DNA of 64,000 nt from Vibrio renipiscarius. GTDB taxonomy: Bacteria; Pseudomonadota; Gammaproteobacteria; Enterobacterales; Vibrionaceae. The notes beneath the pieces were generated by a model. The model saw only the letters and a list, made by a program, of their open reading frames with translations, was not told where the DNA came from and did no database searches. The translations under genes and the position numbers were made by a program. Each line of letters begins with the position of its first letter. Position 1 is the first letter of the stretch. Below, piece by piece: positions 1 to 8,683 of this stretch. The stretch covers positions 62,001-126,000 of the forward strand of contig NZ_JTKH01000024.1 of NCBI RefSeq assembly GCF_000827885.1, given 5' to 3'.

Positions 1-443
1 CGGTTCACCTGTTAAGTATTCATTTAAAAGCTCGCTGCAGTGGCCAATACCGTTCAAACAACGCATGCAAAACGTTAAAGCAACAAGCCCACGGATTAAA
101 TGCGTGGATTAAGGCGCGCGAGGAACAAGGCGAAGCCTATATCATCGCCGGTGACTTTAATCATAACCTCGCCTACCCCAACGATTGGCTATGGCATGAC
201 TTATCCTCACAATCACATGCCGTACTTTCCACTCGCAAGGTCAGTGCTGATTGCGTGGTACGCAACCGGAATAATGCCAAGAAAACCCATCAATTTCGTT
301 CATTGATTGATCATATCGTTGTCAGTCAGCATTTTGTTATCGATGAAGCCACGCAAGATGTCTTTACCTCAAGCGATGTCTTAAACTATCAGCTCAGTGA
401 TCACTGCCCGTTATCCATAACCATCGGCTCAATGACACCTTGA
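1..443 (+). CDS. Endonuclease/exonuclease/phosphatase family protein, C-terminal part
   Basis: This gene enters from the left edge; its frame is open from base 3 and about 146 residues are visible. The fragment carries two signatures of the EEP (exonuclease III/DNase I/phosphatase) fold: a GDFNH motif about one third of the way in (Asp and Asn of the metal-dependent active site) and a terminal SDHCPL motif that supplies the catalytic Asp-His pair. An LxSIHLKA segment near the start fits the family's central strand. The substrate cannot be told from this part; the family includes nucleases, phosphodiesterases and lipid phosphatases. It ends at a TGA about 80 bases before the convergent YeeE-type gene. 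Confidence 0.8.
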   Translation, partial: VHLLSIHLKARCSGQYRSNNACKTLKQQAHGLNAWIKAREEQGEAYIIAGDFNHNLAYPNDWLWHDLSSQSHAVLSTRKVSADCVVRNRNNAKKTHQFRSLIDHIVVSQHFVIDEATQDVFTSSDVLNYQLSDHCPLSITIGSMTP

Positions 444-522
444 AACCGCGTGGGCTAACGGCTCACCATTCTACGACCTAATAAGACGATAAACGGATGG
501 TGAGTTAACATTGATAAACGTT

Positions 523-951
523 TCATCGGCCGCGAATCAACCGTTTTGCCCCCAATGCGCCAATGACCATCGTGGTTATGAATACAGGCATCGCAAGCGA
601 ACCGTAAAACAGACTCGTCACGGCAGGGCCTGGGCATAATCCCCCTATCCCCCAGCCAAGTCCAAATATAGCCGCTCCGATAATAAGTCTGCGGTCGATC
701 ACTTGCTTAACCGGTAAGCAGTAAGGCTCGTTATTCAAAGCATGCGTTCTTGGCTTTATAAGAAAGAAGTAACTCGGCAAAAACACCAACAGTGCGCCAC
801 CCATAACAAACGCTAAACTCGGATCCCAATCTCCTGCGACATCGAGAAACGCGATAATCTTAGCGGGGTCAATCATGCCTGATATCGCCATTCCAAGACC
901 AAATACGAGACCGCTGATTAACGCAGCCAATAATGAGAGATGCTGATTCAT
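523..951 (-). CDS. YeeE/YedE-type membrane protein, second half (142 aa)
   Basis: This is a small hydrophobic protein with about four membrane segments, matching the C-terminal half of the YeeE/YedE sulfur-compound transporter family. A conserved GGLCPGPA motif near residue 105 contains the cysteine typical of the family. I chose the ATG at 951 because it follows a GAGGGTG ribosome binding site; a longer reading would run back into the upstream gene. The gene lies 10 bases after the related gene at 962-1393, so the pair is probably co-translated and acts as a two-chain transporter. E. coli YeeE (TsuA), a thiosulfate importer, has both halves in one chain. That this pair carries thiosulfate or a related sulfur species is inference. 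Confidence 0.8.
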   Translation of the reverse strand: MNQHLSLLAALISGLVFGLGMAISGMIDPAKIIAFLDVAGDWDPSLAFVMGGALLVFLPSYFFLIKPRTHALNNEPYCLPVKQVIDRRLIIGAAIFGLGWGIGGLCPGPAVTSLFYGSLAMPVFITTMVIGALGAKRLIRGR

Positions 952-961
952 ATCACCCTCG

Positions 962-1393
962 CTAAAGAATATGCAGACGAATAAAAACCGTGATACCTGC
1001 AATAGCCATAAATATCACCGTTGCGACGATTGAACGTTTTGATAAACGACCAATACCACAGATGCCATGGCCACTTGTGCAACCATTACCGAGATAAGCC
1101 CCCAGCCCAACCAACAATCCTGCGATCGCGTAAACCCAGAGATTCGTCGAATTTATTGTGAGGCTGTCTGCGGGGTTATCAATGCCTAAGTAGGCAATCG
1201 CGACCAACCCACCGATCATCATTCCGACCAAAAAGACTACTCGCCAGAGGGTTTCTCCGGATTTTGGCATCACGACACCATTAATAATGCCGCTGATCCC
1301 CGCTATCTTTCCTGTAAACAGCAGTAATAAAACCGCCGCTACGCCAAGTAGCATGCCGCCAAACAATGATGACCAAGGTATCAACTGATCCAT
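962..1393 (-). CDS. YeeE/YedE-type membrane protein, first half (143 aa)
   Basis: This inner-membrane protein has about four hydrophobic segments and matches the N-terminal half of YeeE/YedE. Near residue 105 it has a [12 protein letters not shown] motif with two cysteines, the hallmark of this family, thought to hand sulfur species through the membrane. It is followed after 10 bases by the partner half at 523-951. Split pairs like this are often called PmpA/PmpB. The start is the ATG at 1393, preceded by AAGGAGAG. A partial ERIC-type repeat ends about 12 bases upstream of this start, so the repeat sits where the promoter or leader should be. Confidence 0.82.
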   Translation of the reverse strand: MDQLIPWSSLFGGMLLGVAAVLLLLFTGKIAGISGIINGVVMPKSGETLWRVVFLVGMMIGGLVAIAYLGIDNPADSLTINSTNLWVYAIAGLLVGLGAYLGNGCTSGHGICGIGRLSKRSIVATVIFMAIAGITVFIRLHIL

Positions 1394-1404
1394 ATTCTCT
1401 CCTT

Positions 1405-1477
1405 ATGGCGATAACGAACGCGCATGCGATTGAGGGTGCCAGTCAACACCACTGCAACTCCAAGTTGGACGGGTATA
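1405..1477 (+). repeat. ERIC-type element, degenerate copy (copy C)
   Basis: This stretch has the right half of the repeat seen complete at 8684-8841 and 54604-54771, including the GGTGCCAGTCAACACC block and the terminal GGACGGGTATA. A remnant of the left half (GGCGATAACGAAC) is joined directly to it, with the central tandem-repeat zone missing. It lies just upstream of the YeeE-type pair. Confidence 0.65.
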
Positions 1478-1522
1478 AAGCCATGAAACCCAAATTATGG
1501 TCCCGTTAATTGTGGCATTGGC

Positions 1523-1549
1523 CACATTAGGCACATTAGGCACATTAGG
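1523..1549. repeat. Short tandem repeat, 9 bp x 3 (CACATTAGG)
   Basis: Three perfect, adjacent copies of CACATTAGG lie in the non-coding gap between the YeeE-type pair and the S41-like gene, 45 bases beyond the end of a degenerate ERIC-type element. There is no coding role: the minus-strand reading through it begins nowhere convincing. Confidence 0.8.
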
Positions 1550-1691
1550 CTCGAACATTGACCTCGTTAGTGACAAAGCATAGACCTGCAACTTATATTA
1601 AGTCAAATCTAATTTAGACAATGCTAATGTAAAGTATCCTAAGTCAGCATAGAGAAACAAAAAATAGCAGCGGATTAACGCGTACCTGACC

Positions 1692-2750
1692 CTACTTTTT
1701 TTTAGACAATATCAAATCGTAGGTGTCATTAATGATTTGGTCGCCATTCGTATCCGCGCTAATATCTGGTGAAAGGCCTTTATTATCTATTGGACCATAC
1801 TGATACCAAACTCGCTTCTGACTCGGTACAAAAACATGATAGTCATCGTCGCCCAATGAATGTGTGACGACTTCTCCATAGTCTAATGAACCACGAGTGC
1901 GGGCACCGACGACGGTTACCATATCATTCGTTTTCGCCGCAATAACAAATTCCTCTGCCGCATTGGCGACAGCATTGTCGGTAAGAATATAGATAGATTT
2001 TAAATCGGGTAACGCGTTATCTGGATGAGCGATGGGCCAACGATATTCCACCCAAGTATTTGGGTATGCCTCCATTTTCGCGACTAAATTAGAGTACATG
2101 CTTTCAAGCTCGGGCTTATTGTCATATTGAAATCGCTGGAGTAAGCGTTTGTAGTAGGAACGATTCGCTTTAGAAGCCAACACATGCCATCGAGATTGAT
2201 AATTGTTAGTTTCAATTAAACGGAATAATTCCATCATCACGATAAAGCTTTGCCCTTGATTACCTCTTATATCCACAATCAGACCTTCCATCTTTTTCAG
2301 AGGTTCGGCATGACGTTGAATCAATGATAAAAGCGTCGAACGGTTCGAAAGTTCAAAATTGGGAATCGCGAGATAGGCTACCGTCTCAGACAGCCATCGA
2401 ATATTGGGTTGAGAAGCGGAAATAGACAACCGACCGTTGTCCATATTCGGATCTTTCACTTGCGTAATGGTTAGGTGAGGATCTTTGAAAATGGTTAACC
2501 AATCTGAAAGGAGTGAATAGCAATCGGATGTTGGTTCGTACTCAATCCTCTCCGATATCTTCCTTTCTTCCGCCGTAATCCACGCACGACCATGATCAGC
2601 ATAACCCGCATAATTGGTTTCAATCACACGACTCAGTTGTTTAAAGTGCTGGTGGCAGGAAAGCGGCTTTGCTTGAAGGTTATCCGATAGCAACCCGACC
2701 GTTGTAAGTAACGTGACACCCAATAACTTGCTGCACATGGATCCATCCAT
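1692..2750 (-). CDS. S41-family (C-terminal processing protease-like) protein, probable pseudoenzyme
   Basis: This is a 352-residue secreted or periplasmic protein. With the start at 2750 it opens with a hydrophobic signal (around residues 8-25) ending near QAKP; an in-frame ATG at 2738 is also possible. The S41 fold is recognisable: a strand VAYLAIPNFE, then GLIVDIRGNQGQ, then a YILTDNAVANAAEEF segment and VVGARTRGSLDYGE. In active S41 peptidases the nucleophilic serine lies in the third of these blocks (T-x-S-A-x-E). Here the matching residue reads Asn (codon AAT at 1962-1964), and the block that carries the usual GK lysine reads GS. It may therefore bind peptides without cutting them. It is monocistronic, and its stop lies about 300 bases from the YeeE-type pair. 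Confidence 0.7.
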   Translation of the reverse strand: MDGSMCSKLLGVTLLTTVGLLSDNLQAKPLSCHQHFKQLSRVIETNYAGYADHGRAWITAEERKISERIEYEPTSDCYSLLSDWLTIFKDPHLTITQVKDPNMDNGRLSISASQPNIRWLSETVAYLAIPNFELSNRSTLLSLIQRHAEPLKKMEGLIVDIRGNQGQSFIVMMELFRLIETNNYQSRWHVLASKANRSYYKRLLQRFQYDNKPELESMYSNLVAKMEAYPNTWVEYRWPIAHPDNALPDLKSIYILTDNAVANAAEEFVIAAKTNDMVTVVGARTRGSLDYGEVVTHSLGDDDYHVFVPSQKRVWYQYGPIDNKGLSPDISADTNGDQIINDTYDLILSKKK

Positions 2751-2891
2751 ATTCAAATATTCATCTTTAAAACGGCATGGCAGCAAGCATACTGAATCAA
2801 TTGCATAATTGTGCGTTATGCAACCAGATTTGCAATCCACTCTACATATATTGAATCATTCGAAACCTTGAATATTGACGTGAAAACACCC

Positions 2892-2921
2892 AAGCCTTAT
2901 TAACTCACCCATCAATAAGGC
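2892..2921 (-). terminator. Hairpin after the lipocalin gene
   Basis: AGCCTTATT and AATAAGGCT form a perfect 9-bp stem around a 12-base loop, about 45 bases beyond the stop of the lipocalin gene. In the minus direction it is followed by TTGGGTGTTTT, only a weak U tract. Confidence 0.5.
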
Positions 2922-2964
2922 TGAAAGTGGTCTTCTCTTGAACTCTCGCAAGTTTAAGCAAAGG

Positions 2965-3576
2965 CTACTGCCCTTGCTTAACAAAAATAAGCGCATCAGA
3001 ATCAAAACCTAATTCTTTAACTTGTTGGCGGAATTGTTTTTTTAAACTTTCAGGGACAACCGGGGTGCGAGACAAAAACCACAAATAATCGTAGTTTGGA
3101 CCGCTAACGAAAGCGTACTGATAACCTTCTTTATCCAACTCGAATATGACATAAGAGCCGTAAAAAGGACCGAAAAATGAGACTTGCAAATAGCCCTGGT
3201 CCTGCTGATTAACGAAAAAAGCTTTACCGTTCGCTTCAACCCATTCATTTTCTTCAGGGTCAAAACCTTTATTCGTCACACTTATGCCACCTTCAGGGAA
3301 TTTGGCATACTCGGCATACACCTGCTCTAACCCTGCCTCGAAGGAATGATCGAGCCGGGCGATTTCATACCACTTGCCTAAATAGCGATTGATATCGAAA
3401 TCATCAACTGGCTTAACCGTCTCTGGCATCCCTAAGCAGCCTGAAAGTAAGACTGGACTCAGTAGAATGCCAACCCACCGACAAACGCCTCTAAATCGTA
3501 AAAGCTGATGAAACCTTGAGAAGCGGTTTTCAATCGCGCCCCTTTTTTTAAAACAAACGACATCCTTTAAACAAAC
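2965..3576 (-). CDS. blc: Outer-membrane lipocalin lipoprotein (Blc type)
   Basis: A lipobox LLSGC precedes the mature protein, so it should be lipidated and sent to the outer membrane. After it comes the lipocalin GxW motif in YLGKWYEIARLDHSFE, followed by the Blc-type strands (NEWVEANGKAFFV, GPFYGSYVIFELD, YLWFLSRTP). Bacterial Blc proteins bind lysophospholipids or fatty acids. The start is unsettled: no ATG lies in frame before the lipobox. A TTG at 3576 has AGGAG nine bases upstream and is used here; a TTG at 3624 is also open. Either way the stretch before the lipobox is far longer (over 40 residues) than a normal lipoprotein signal. See the separate finding on a possible frameshift. 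Confidence 0.8.
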   Translation of the reverse strand, partial: VCLKDVVCFKKRGAIENRFSRFHQLLRFRGVCRWVGILLSPVLLSGCLGMPETVKPVDDFDINRYLGKWYEIARLDHSFEAGLEQVYAEYAKFPEGGISVTNKGFDPEENEWVEANGKAFFVNQQDQGYLQVSFFGPFYGSYVIFELDKEGYQYAFVSGPNYDYLWFLSRTPVVPESLKKQFRQQVKELGFDSDALIFVKQGQ

Positions 3577-3936
3577 CAAGCGAAATAACTCCTTTATTAC
3601 ACTGAGCTTTCTATTCCTAGACAATCTGGTGATAGCTCATGGTTCGATATAGACAGGTACTATTAAGCGATAACTAAAACAAAGCTACTATTCGCTGCCG
3701 AATATGCGCTCTAAAACAATGAAATGTGAAAAATTGAACAATTTCAGCACAGCGAATCGCGATAATGGGCAATCATCAGCGGCCATATAGAATCGGTTTG
3801 GAGGCACAATGCCAATCAGAATAAGCGAGTCGTCGCGAATTTTTGCGAGAAAAATCGCTAAGGTTTCTAATAACAAAAAAAAGAGACCTAGGTCTCTTTT
3901 CTCTTTTCATCGAAATGTCGAGTCATGAACGCACGA
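3577..3936. other. Intergenic stretch between lipocalin and phaC
   Basis: It holds the phaC terminator (3875-3902) and little else. A TTG-initiated minus-strand reading of 62 residues (3688-3876) starts inside that terminator hairpin, has no ribosome binding site and resembles nothing I know, so I do not call it a gene. Confidence 0.5.
3875..3902 (-). terminator. Rho-independent terminator of the PHB operon
   Basis: A perfect 22-bp palindrome (3879-3900, core GAGACCTAGGTCTC) lies 35 bases beyond the phaC stop and is followed on the minus strand by a run of T residues. Confidence 0.85.
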
Positions 3937-5721
3937 TCACGCCATTTCCTCTTGCTTGACTGGCAAAACCTGCTTTACATACAGACCAGGCGCTTTTTCT
4001 ATAATAGGAAATTGTTCGTTTCCTTGAGTATACGGTTCAATTTTTTCTTCTGGATTAAAACCCAGTAGCCATTGATGCCAATGATTCCACCATGACCCTT
4101 CATGGTGATGCGCATTCTCCAACCACTCATCTGCGCTTTCATCAAGGTTGTCATTCGTCCAGAAGCCATATTTGTTTTTTGCCGGATGATTGACGATACC
4201 CGCAATATGACCAGACTCTCCAAGAACGAAGGTTTTATTGCCGCCCACCGCCAACGCGCCACGATAAGTCCCTTGCCACAGGGCAATATGATCTTCCTTC
4301 GCGGAGATGAAGTAACTCGGCACTTTGATCTTATCTAAATCAATCCAAACCCCGCCGATCTTCACACCTTTTTCTTCAACCAGTTTATTTTCTAGGTAGA
4401 GCTCTCGAAGCATAAAGTTATGCGTAGGTGCAGCAATGTTAGTGCTATCACTGTTCCAATAGAGCAAATCGAAATCGACTGGGCTGACGCCTTTCAAATA
4501 ATTATCAACGTAGTAATTCCAGTAAAGGCTGTTTTCACGCAATAGACTGAATGTGACACTTAACGAGCGTCCATCCATATAGCCTTTAGCGTTGTTTTGC
4601 ATCTCTATCGCATTGATCACAGGTTCGTTGATATACGCACCAACTTCACCGGGCTGCGAGAAATCAAGAATGGTCGTGAAGAAGCTCGCACTCTTAATGC
4701 GTTTCTTCATTCGCTTAGCCGCGTAATAAGCAATGGTTGACGCAAGCACGGTTCCACCAATGCAATAACCTGCGGCATTAATCTGATGTTGCCCTGTAAT
4801 GTCTTCAATCGCCGTCACCGCTTTGGCCACGCCGTCTGTCACATAGTCACCAAACTCAACCGCGCGTTGGCTCTCGCTTGGATTGCGCCAAGAGATCATA
4901 AAGACACAATGGCCTTGCTCTAGCAACCAGCGAACCATCGAGTTTTTCTCGCGCAAGTCGAGAATGTAGTATTTATTAACAAACGGCGGAACAATCAAAA
5001 GCGGCGTCGCGTTCACTCGCTCGGTCAATGGTTTATATTGAATCAGTTCAAAAAGATCATTTCGATAAACAATATCGCCCTGCGTATTCGCGACATCATG
5101 ACCAATACGGAATGCATTATTGTTTGTCATTCTTATTTTAAGAATGTCGGCACTTGATTCCATGTCACTCTTGAACTGGTCTAACCCTGCGAGTAAATTC
5201 TCACCGTTTTTCTCAATGGTCAGTTTAAATAGCTCAGGGTTAGTCGCAATGTAATTGCTCGGTGAAAGAGCATTGAGCGCTTGTCTGGAGAAGAAAGTTA
5301 GGCGTTCTTTCGCCTTTTCATCAAGACCTTCAACACTTTCAATGGTTTCTAGATAGGTCTTACTAAAGAGCAGATACGATTGCTTAATGAAATTGAAGAC
5401 AATTTCATCACGCCACGCGTCCCCACTAAATCGCTTATCGCCTTTTTCCGCTTCGATAACCGCCTGCGGACTATCCGTTAAGGCGACGTTTTGCCAAATT
5501 TCTAATTGCTGCATCCACCACTTAGTTTGAATTTCTAACATTGCAGTAGGTTGATTCGCCGCACTTTCAAATAACTTCGTTGTATCTTCTAAATTGAGTT
5601 CTTGCATCGCTTTATTCAGCGGTGTATTGACAGACGCCCTGTTGAGTTCGAGATCTTCCCACCATTTTTGATTGGATTCTTGGAGCTTTACAAGGTAGTC
5701 CGAAAAGAAGTGTTGAAACAT
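3937..5721 (-). CDS. phaC: Class I poly(3-hydroxyalkanoate) synthase
   Basis: This enzyme polymerises 3-hydroxybutyryl-CoA into polyhydroxybutyrate at the granule surface. The 594-residue length fits class I synthases. The lipase-like box reads GYCIGGT, with the nucleophilic Cys at about residue 320. The acid and base follow in AKEDHIALW and GESGHIAG, and the N-terminal domain contains the usual FNFIKQSYLL segment. The ATG at 5721 is preceded by GGAGTTGCAAT; an upstream reading adds 16 residues without family support. It is the last gene of phaB-phaA-phaP-phaC and ends at a strong terminator. The phasin gene stops 59 bases upstream. Confidence 0.96.
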   Translation of the reverse strand: MFQHFFSDYLVKLQESNQKWWEDLELNRASVNTPLNKAMQELNLEDTTKLFESAANQPTAMLEIQTKWWMQQLEIWQNVALTDSPQAVIEAEKGDKRFSGDAWRDEIVFNFIKQSYLLFSKTYLETIESVEGLDEKAKERLTFFSRQALNALSPSNYIATNPELFKLTIEKNGENLLAGLDQFKSDMESSADILKIRMTNNNAFRIGHDVANTQGDIVYRNDLFELIQYKPLTERVNATPLLIVPPFVNKYYILDLREKNSMVRWLLEQGHCVFMISWRNPSESQRAVEFGDYVTDGVAKAVTAIEDITGQHQINAAGYCIGGTVLASTIAYYAAKRMKKRIKSASFFTTILDFSQPGEVGAYINEPVINAIEMQNNAKGYMDGRSLSVTFSLLRENSLYWNYYVDNYLKGVSPVDFDLLYWNSDSTNIAAPTHNFMLRELYLENKLVEEKGVKIGGVWIDLDKIKVPSYFISAKEDHIALWQGTYRGALAVGGNKTFVLGESGHIAGIVNHPAKNKYGFWTNDNLDESADEWLENAHHHEGSWWNHWHQWLLGFNPEEKIEPYTQGNEQFPIIEKAPGLYVKQVLPVKQEEMA

Positions 5722-5780
5722 ATTGCAACTCCTATGAACGGAAAAAAGCCGCCTAAAATAAGGCGGCAAGTAGGCAGTGC

Positions 5781-6128
5781 TTAAGCTGGTGTCACTGTCT
5801 TTAAGTTTTCCGATGTAAGTTGCTCAACATCATCTTTAAATTCTTGTGCAATTGATTGGAGCTTGTTGCTATCGTTTGTCATTTGCTGAGAGAGCTTTGA
5901 AAGAACATTCAGCTGTTGGCTATTAAATACCGTCAGTGATGTGACATCTTTTACATCACCGACCGCTTTCATTTGCGTAAGACCCATCTCGCTATAAGTA
6001 CGGATAGCATTTAGCTGCAGTTCGGTAAGCACTTCAACATTCTTGGTGACAAGCTTATTGAACTTCACATACGGTTCTAGAGTTTTTTCTGTTTGATCGC
6101 TAAAGCTCTTAAAAAAATCTGTATACAT
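5781..6128 (-). CDS. phaP: Phasin (PHB granule-associated protein)
   Basis: This 115-residue, mostly helical, amphipathic protein begins MYTDFFKSFSDQTEKTLEP, typical of the Vibrio/Aeromonas phasins that coat PHB granules. There is no signal peptide or membrane span. The ATG at 6128 has GGAG eight bases upstream; a GTG nine bases earlier is too close to that site. It lies between phaA and phaC in one operon, as in other vibrios, and supports granule number and size control. Confidence 0.9.
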   Translation of the reverse strand: MYTDFFKSFSDQTEKTLEPYVKFNKLVTKNVEVLTELQLNAIRTYSEMGLTQMKAVGDVKDVTSLTVFNSQQLNVLSKLSQQMTNDSNKLQSIAQEFKDDVEQLTSENLKTVTPA

Positions 6129-6153
6129 GACTAACACTCCGGATTGATTAAAA

Positions 6154-7368
6154 TTAATTCCATTTGATTGATTTTACGATGACAGCGGTACCCATACCTC
6201 CGCCAACACATAAAGACGCAACGCCATACTGGCCGCCACTTCGATTTAACTCATGAACCAGTGACACGAGAATACGATTACCAGAAGCCCCAAGCGGGTG
6301 GCCAAGGGCGATAGCTCCCCCATTTGGGTTCGCTTTATCAAGGATGCTGTTAACAGGCACATTGTGATCTTCTGCTAAGCGATGAATGACACCGAGCGCC
6401 TGCGCCGCAAACGCTTCATTCAATTCGTAGCAATCAATATCACTCACGGTTAACTGCGCTTTGCTCAATGCTTTCGTTACCGCCGGTACTGGGCCTAGCC
6501 CCATAATCTTCGGGTCAATGCCTGCTTGGGCATGACTCACAATTTCAGCAATCGGCGTTAAGTTGTATTTTTTAACGGCGGTTTCACTTGCGACAATAAT
6601 CGCGCTTGCACCGTCATTGAGACCGGAAGCATTGCCGGCTGTTACCGAGCCTTCTCTATCAAACGCTGGTCGTAACTTTTCTAGGCTCTCTAGCGTTGCC
6701 GTTGCCTTAGGGTATTCATCAGTATCAAATTGCCAGGTTTCTCGGCGCGTTTTCACTTCGACTGGCGTTATCTCTGCCGTAAAACGACCGCCTTCAATCG
6801 CCGAAACGGCTTTCATTTGACTGCCCAGAGCATATTGATCTTGTTGCTCGCGCGTGATACCAACTTCCTTGGCAACATTCTCCGCTGTCACACCCATATG
6901 GTATTGATTAAAGACATCGGTCAAACCATCATTAATCAGCAAATCCGTGAGTGCCATGTTGCCCATTTTGTGGCCATCACGAACTTGACTCGGCACTGCA
7001 AAAGGAATTTGAGACATCACTTCCACACCCGCCGCGACGATAATATCGCCATCGCCCGAACGAATATGACTCACGGCATCCATCACCGTTTTCATACCGC
7101 TGCCGCAGACCATATTGAGCGTATAAGCGGGCGTCGTTTCAGGGATACCGGCAAACAAAGCCGCCTGGCGACCAACACTCATACCTTGTCCTGCGCCAAT
7201 CACATTACCAACGATAACTTCGTCAACCCACTGACCGTCTACCTTGCTGTCTTCCAATACCGCTTTAATCGCTACAGCTGCAAGATTTCCAGCTGTCACA
7301 TTTTTGAGTGCGCCGCCAAATGAACCAATAGCAGTACGCTTGGCCGCGACAATAAATACTTTTTCCAT
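6154..7368 (-). CDS. phaA: Acetyl-CoA acetyltransferase (beta-ketothiolase)
   Basis: This enzyme condenses two acetyl-CoA to acetoacetyl-CoA, the first step of PHB synthesis. The 404-residue thiolase has its nucleophilic Cys in NMVCGSGMK (about residue 88), the GGAIALGHPLGASG histidine motif, and the C-terminal CVGGGMG cysteine motif. The ATG at 7368 follows GAGGGTAGAGC; an extended reading upstream overlaps phaB in a different frame and should be ignored. The phaB stop lies 13 bases upstream, so the two are transcribed together. All catalytic residues look intact. Confidence 0.96.
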   Translation of the reverse strand: MEKVFIVAAKRTAIGSFGGALKNVTAGNLAAVAIKAVLEDSKVDGQWVDEVIVGNVIGAGQGMSVGRQAALFAGIPETTPAYTLNMVCGSGMKTVMDAVSHIRSGDGDIIVAAGVEVMSQIPFAVPSQVRDGHKMGNMALTDLLINDGLTDVFNQYHMGVTAENVAKEVGITREQQDQYALGSQMKAVSAIEGGRFTAEITPVEVKTRRETWQFDTDEYPKATATLESLEKLRPAFDREGSVTAGNASGLNDGASAIIVASETAVKKYNLTPIAEIVSHAQAGIDPKIMGLGPVPAVTKALSKAQLTVSDIDCYELNEAFAAQALGVIHRLAEDHNVPVNSILDKANPNGGAIALGHPLGASGNRILVSLVHELNRSGGQYGVASLCVGGGMGTAVIVKSIKWN

Positions 7369-7381
7369 TGCTCTACCCTCG

Positions 7382-8122
7382 TTACTGCATGTGCAGGCCG
7401 CCGTTGACCGACAGTGTTTCGCCGGTGATATAAGCACCCGCATCGCTAACAAGGAAACCCACGGCTTGCGCAATTTCTTCAGGTTCAGCTAAACGGTTCA
7501 TCGGGATTTGATTCTTGATGAATTCGAGCGCCTCTGGCTTCATCATTTCCACCATCGGGGTCAATGTGTATCCAGGAGCAACCACATTAACCGTCACGCC
7601 ACTGCGAGCTCCTTCTGCCGCTAATGCTTTGCTAAAACCAATCATGCCCGCTTTAGCCGCACTGTAGTTTGTTTGGCCAAATTGACCTTTAATGCCATTC
7701 ACTGATGAGATATTAATGACACGCCCGCCTCCTTTCTCGCACATCGCAGCGAACAGAGGTTGGGTGATGTTGAAAACACTGTTGAGGTTGGTATCAATCA
7801 CTTCTTTCCATGCGTCAGCCGTCATTTTTTTAAACACGCCATCACGTGTTATGCCGGCATTGTTGATCACGACATCGATCGTCCCTTCTTCAACCAAAAG
7901 TTGGGCTAAACGTTCTGAACATTCAGCCGTATTGGTTACATCGAGTTCGAATAAGCGCACTTGCTCGTCGGTAAAGTGTTTTTCACTAAACCACTTTTGT
8001 GCACATTCCAACTTTCCAGTGTAATAGGTAGCGATCACACGGTAACCATCTGCAACCAGTTGAGAGGAAATAGCAGACCCAATTCCGCCTTTAGATCCTG
8101 TGATCAAAGCGATTTTTTTCAT
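7382..8122 (-). CDS. phaB: Acetoacetyl-CoA reductase (NADPH), SDR family
   Basis: This short-chain dehydrogenase reduces acetoacetyl-CoA to (R)-3-hydroxybutyryl-CoA for PhaC. The 246 residues show the GSKGGIGSAI cofactor loop near residue 9, the NNAG motif near 87, and a full catalytic set of Ser140, Tyr153 and Lys157 (ISSVNG, YSAAK). The ATG at 8122 follows GGAG with seven bases between; the TTG just before it is not needed. It is the first gene of the PHB operon, so the operon promoter should lie in the interval above 8122. Confidence 0.95.
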   Translation of the reverse strand: MKKIALITGSKGGIGSAISSQLVADGYRVIATYYTGKLECAQKWFSEKHFTDEQVRLFELDVTNTAECSERLAQLLVEEGTIDVVINNAGITRDGVFKKMTADAWKEVIDTNLNSVFNITQPLFAAMCEKGGGRVINISSVNGIKGQFGQTNYSAAKAGMIGFSKALAAEGARSGVTVNVVAPGYTLTPMVEMMKPEALEFIKNQIPMNRLAEPEEIAQAVGFLVSDAGAYITGETLSVNGGLHMQ

Positions 8123-8683
8123 CAATAGACTCCATTCTTAGCAGCAAGGTAAATAGCAAAAACTATTTATTAAAATTTGACCAATCATTTAGCCAAATGG
8201 GTAAGTCGTTAATTCAGTCAATATCTATGTATCAACTTGTTCTATAAGTTAAAGTTAATCTGGAATTATGACACTTCAAATAAACTAACGTTTAATTTGC
8301 GTAAAGTTGAGGAACATCTCATAAGGAATGAAATGTTACGAAGAAGTTAAATCAAAATAAGTCTTTGTTTTTATTAGATTAGTAATTTATACACCTTGTG
8401 ACTCGAGAGGCAAATCATTGAATTGAAAGGATTTAAACTTAAAACATCAATTTGCACAAATTCACCACCACCTATAACAAAATGGCGAACAACGGACAAA
8501 TCAATAATAAACACTACACAAGATAAAAAAGGAGCAATAAAATTAAAACCGAGAGGAATAAATATAAATATCAATCGATATAAATAACAAGAATATCATT
8601 ATAAATACCCATAATTACGTCGTTAATATTTATAATGTTAATTACTTGCAATAGACTCGTCATATTCACGACATTCCACCATG

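Noticed and set aside
1403..1591. 62-residue minus-strand reading with a repeated NVP pattern
   Set aside because: The pattern is just the translation of the 9-bp tandem repeat, and the rest is the ERIC remnant.
3688..3876. 62-residue minus-strand reading after phaC
   Set aside because: It begins with TTG inside the phaC terminator and has no ribosome binding site or recognisable motif.
6730..7323. 197-residue plus-strand reading
   Set aside because: It lies wholly antisense to phaA, whose motifs are intact, and is His- and Arg-rich as expected of a shadow frame.
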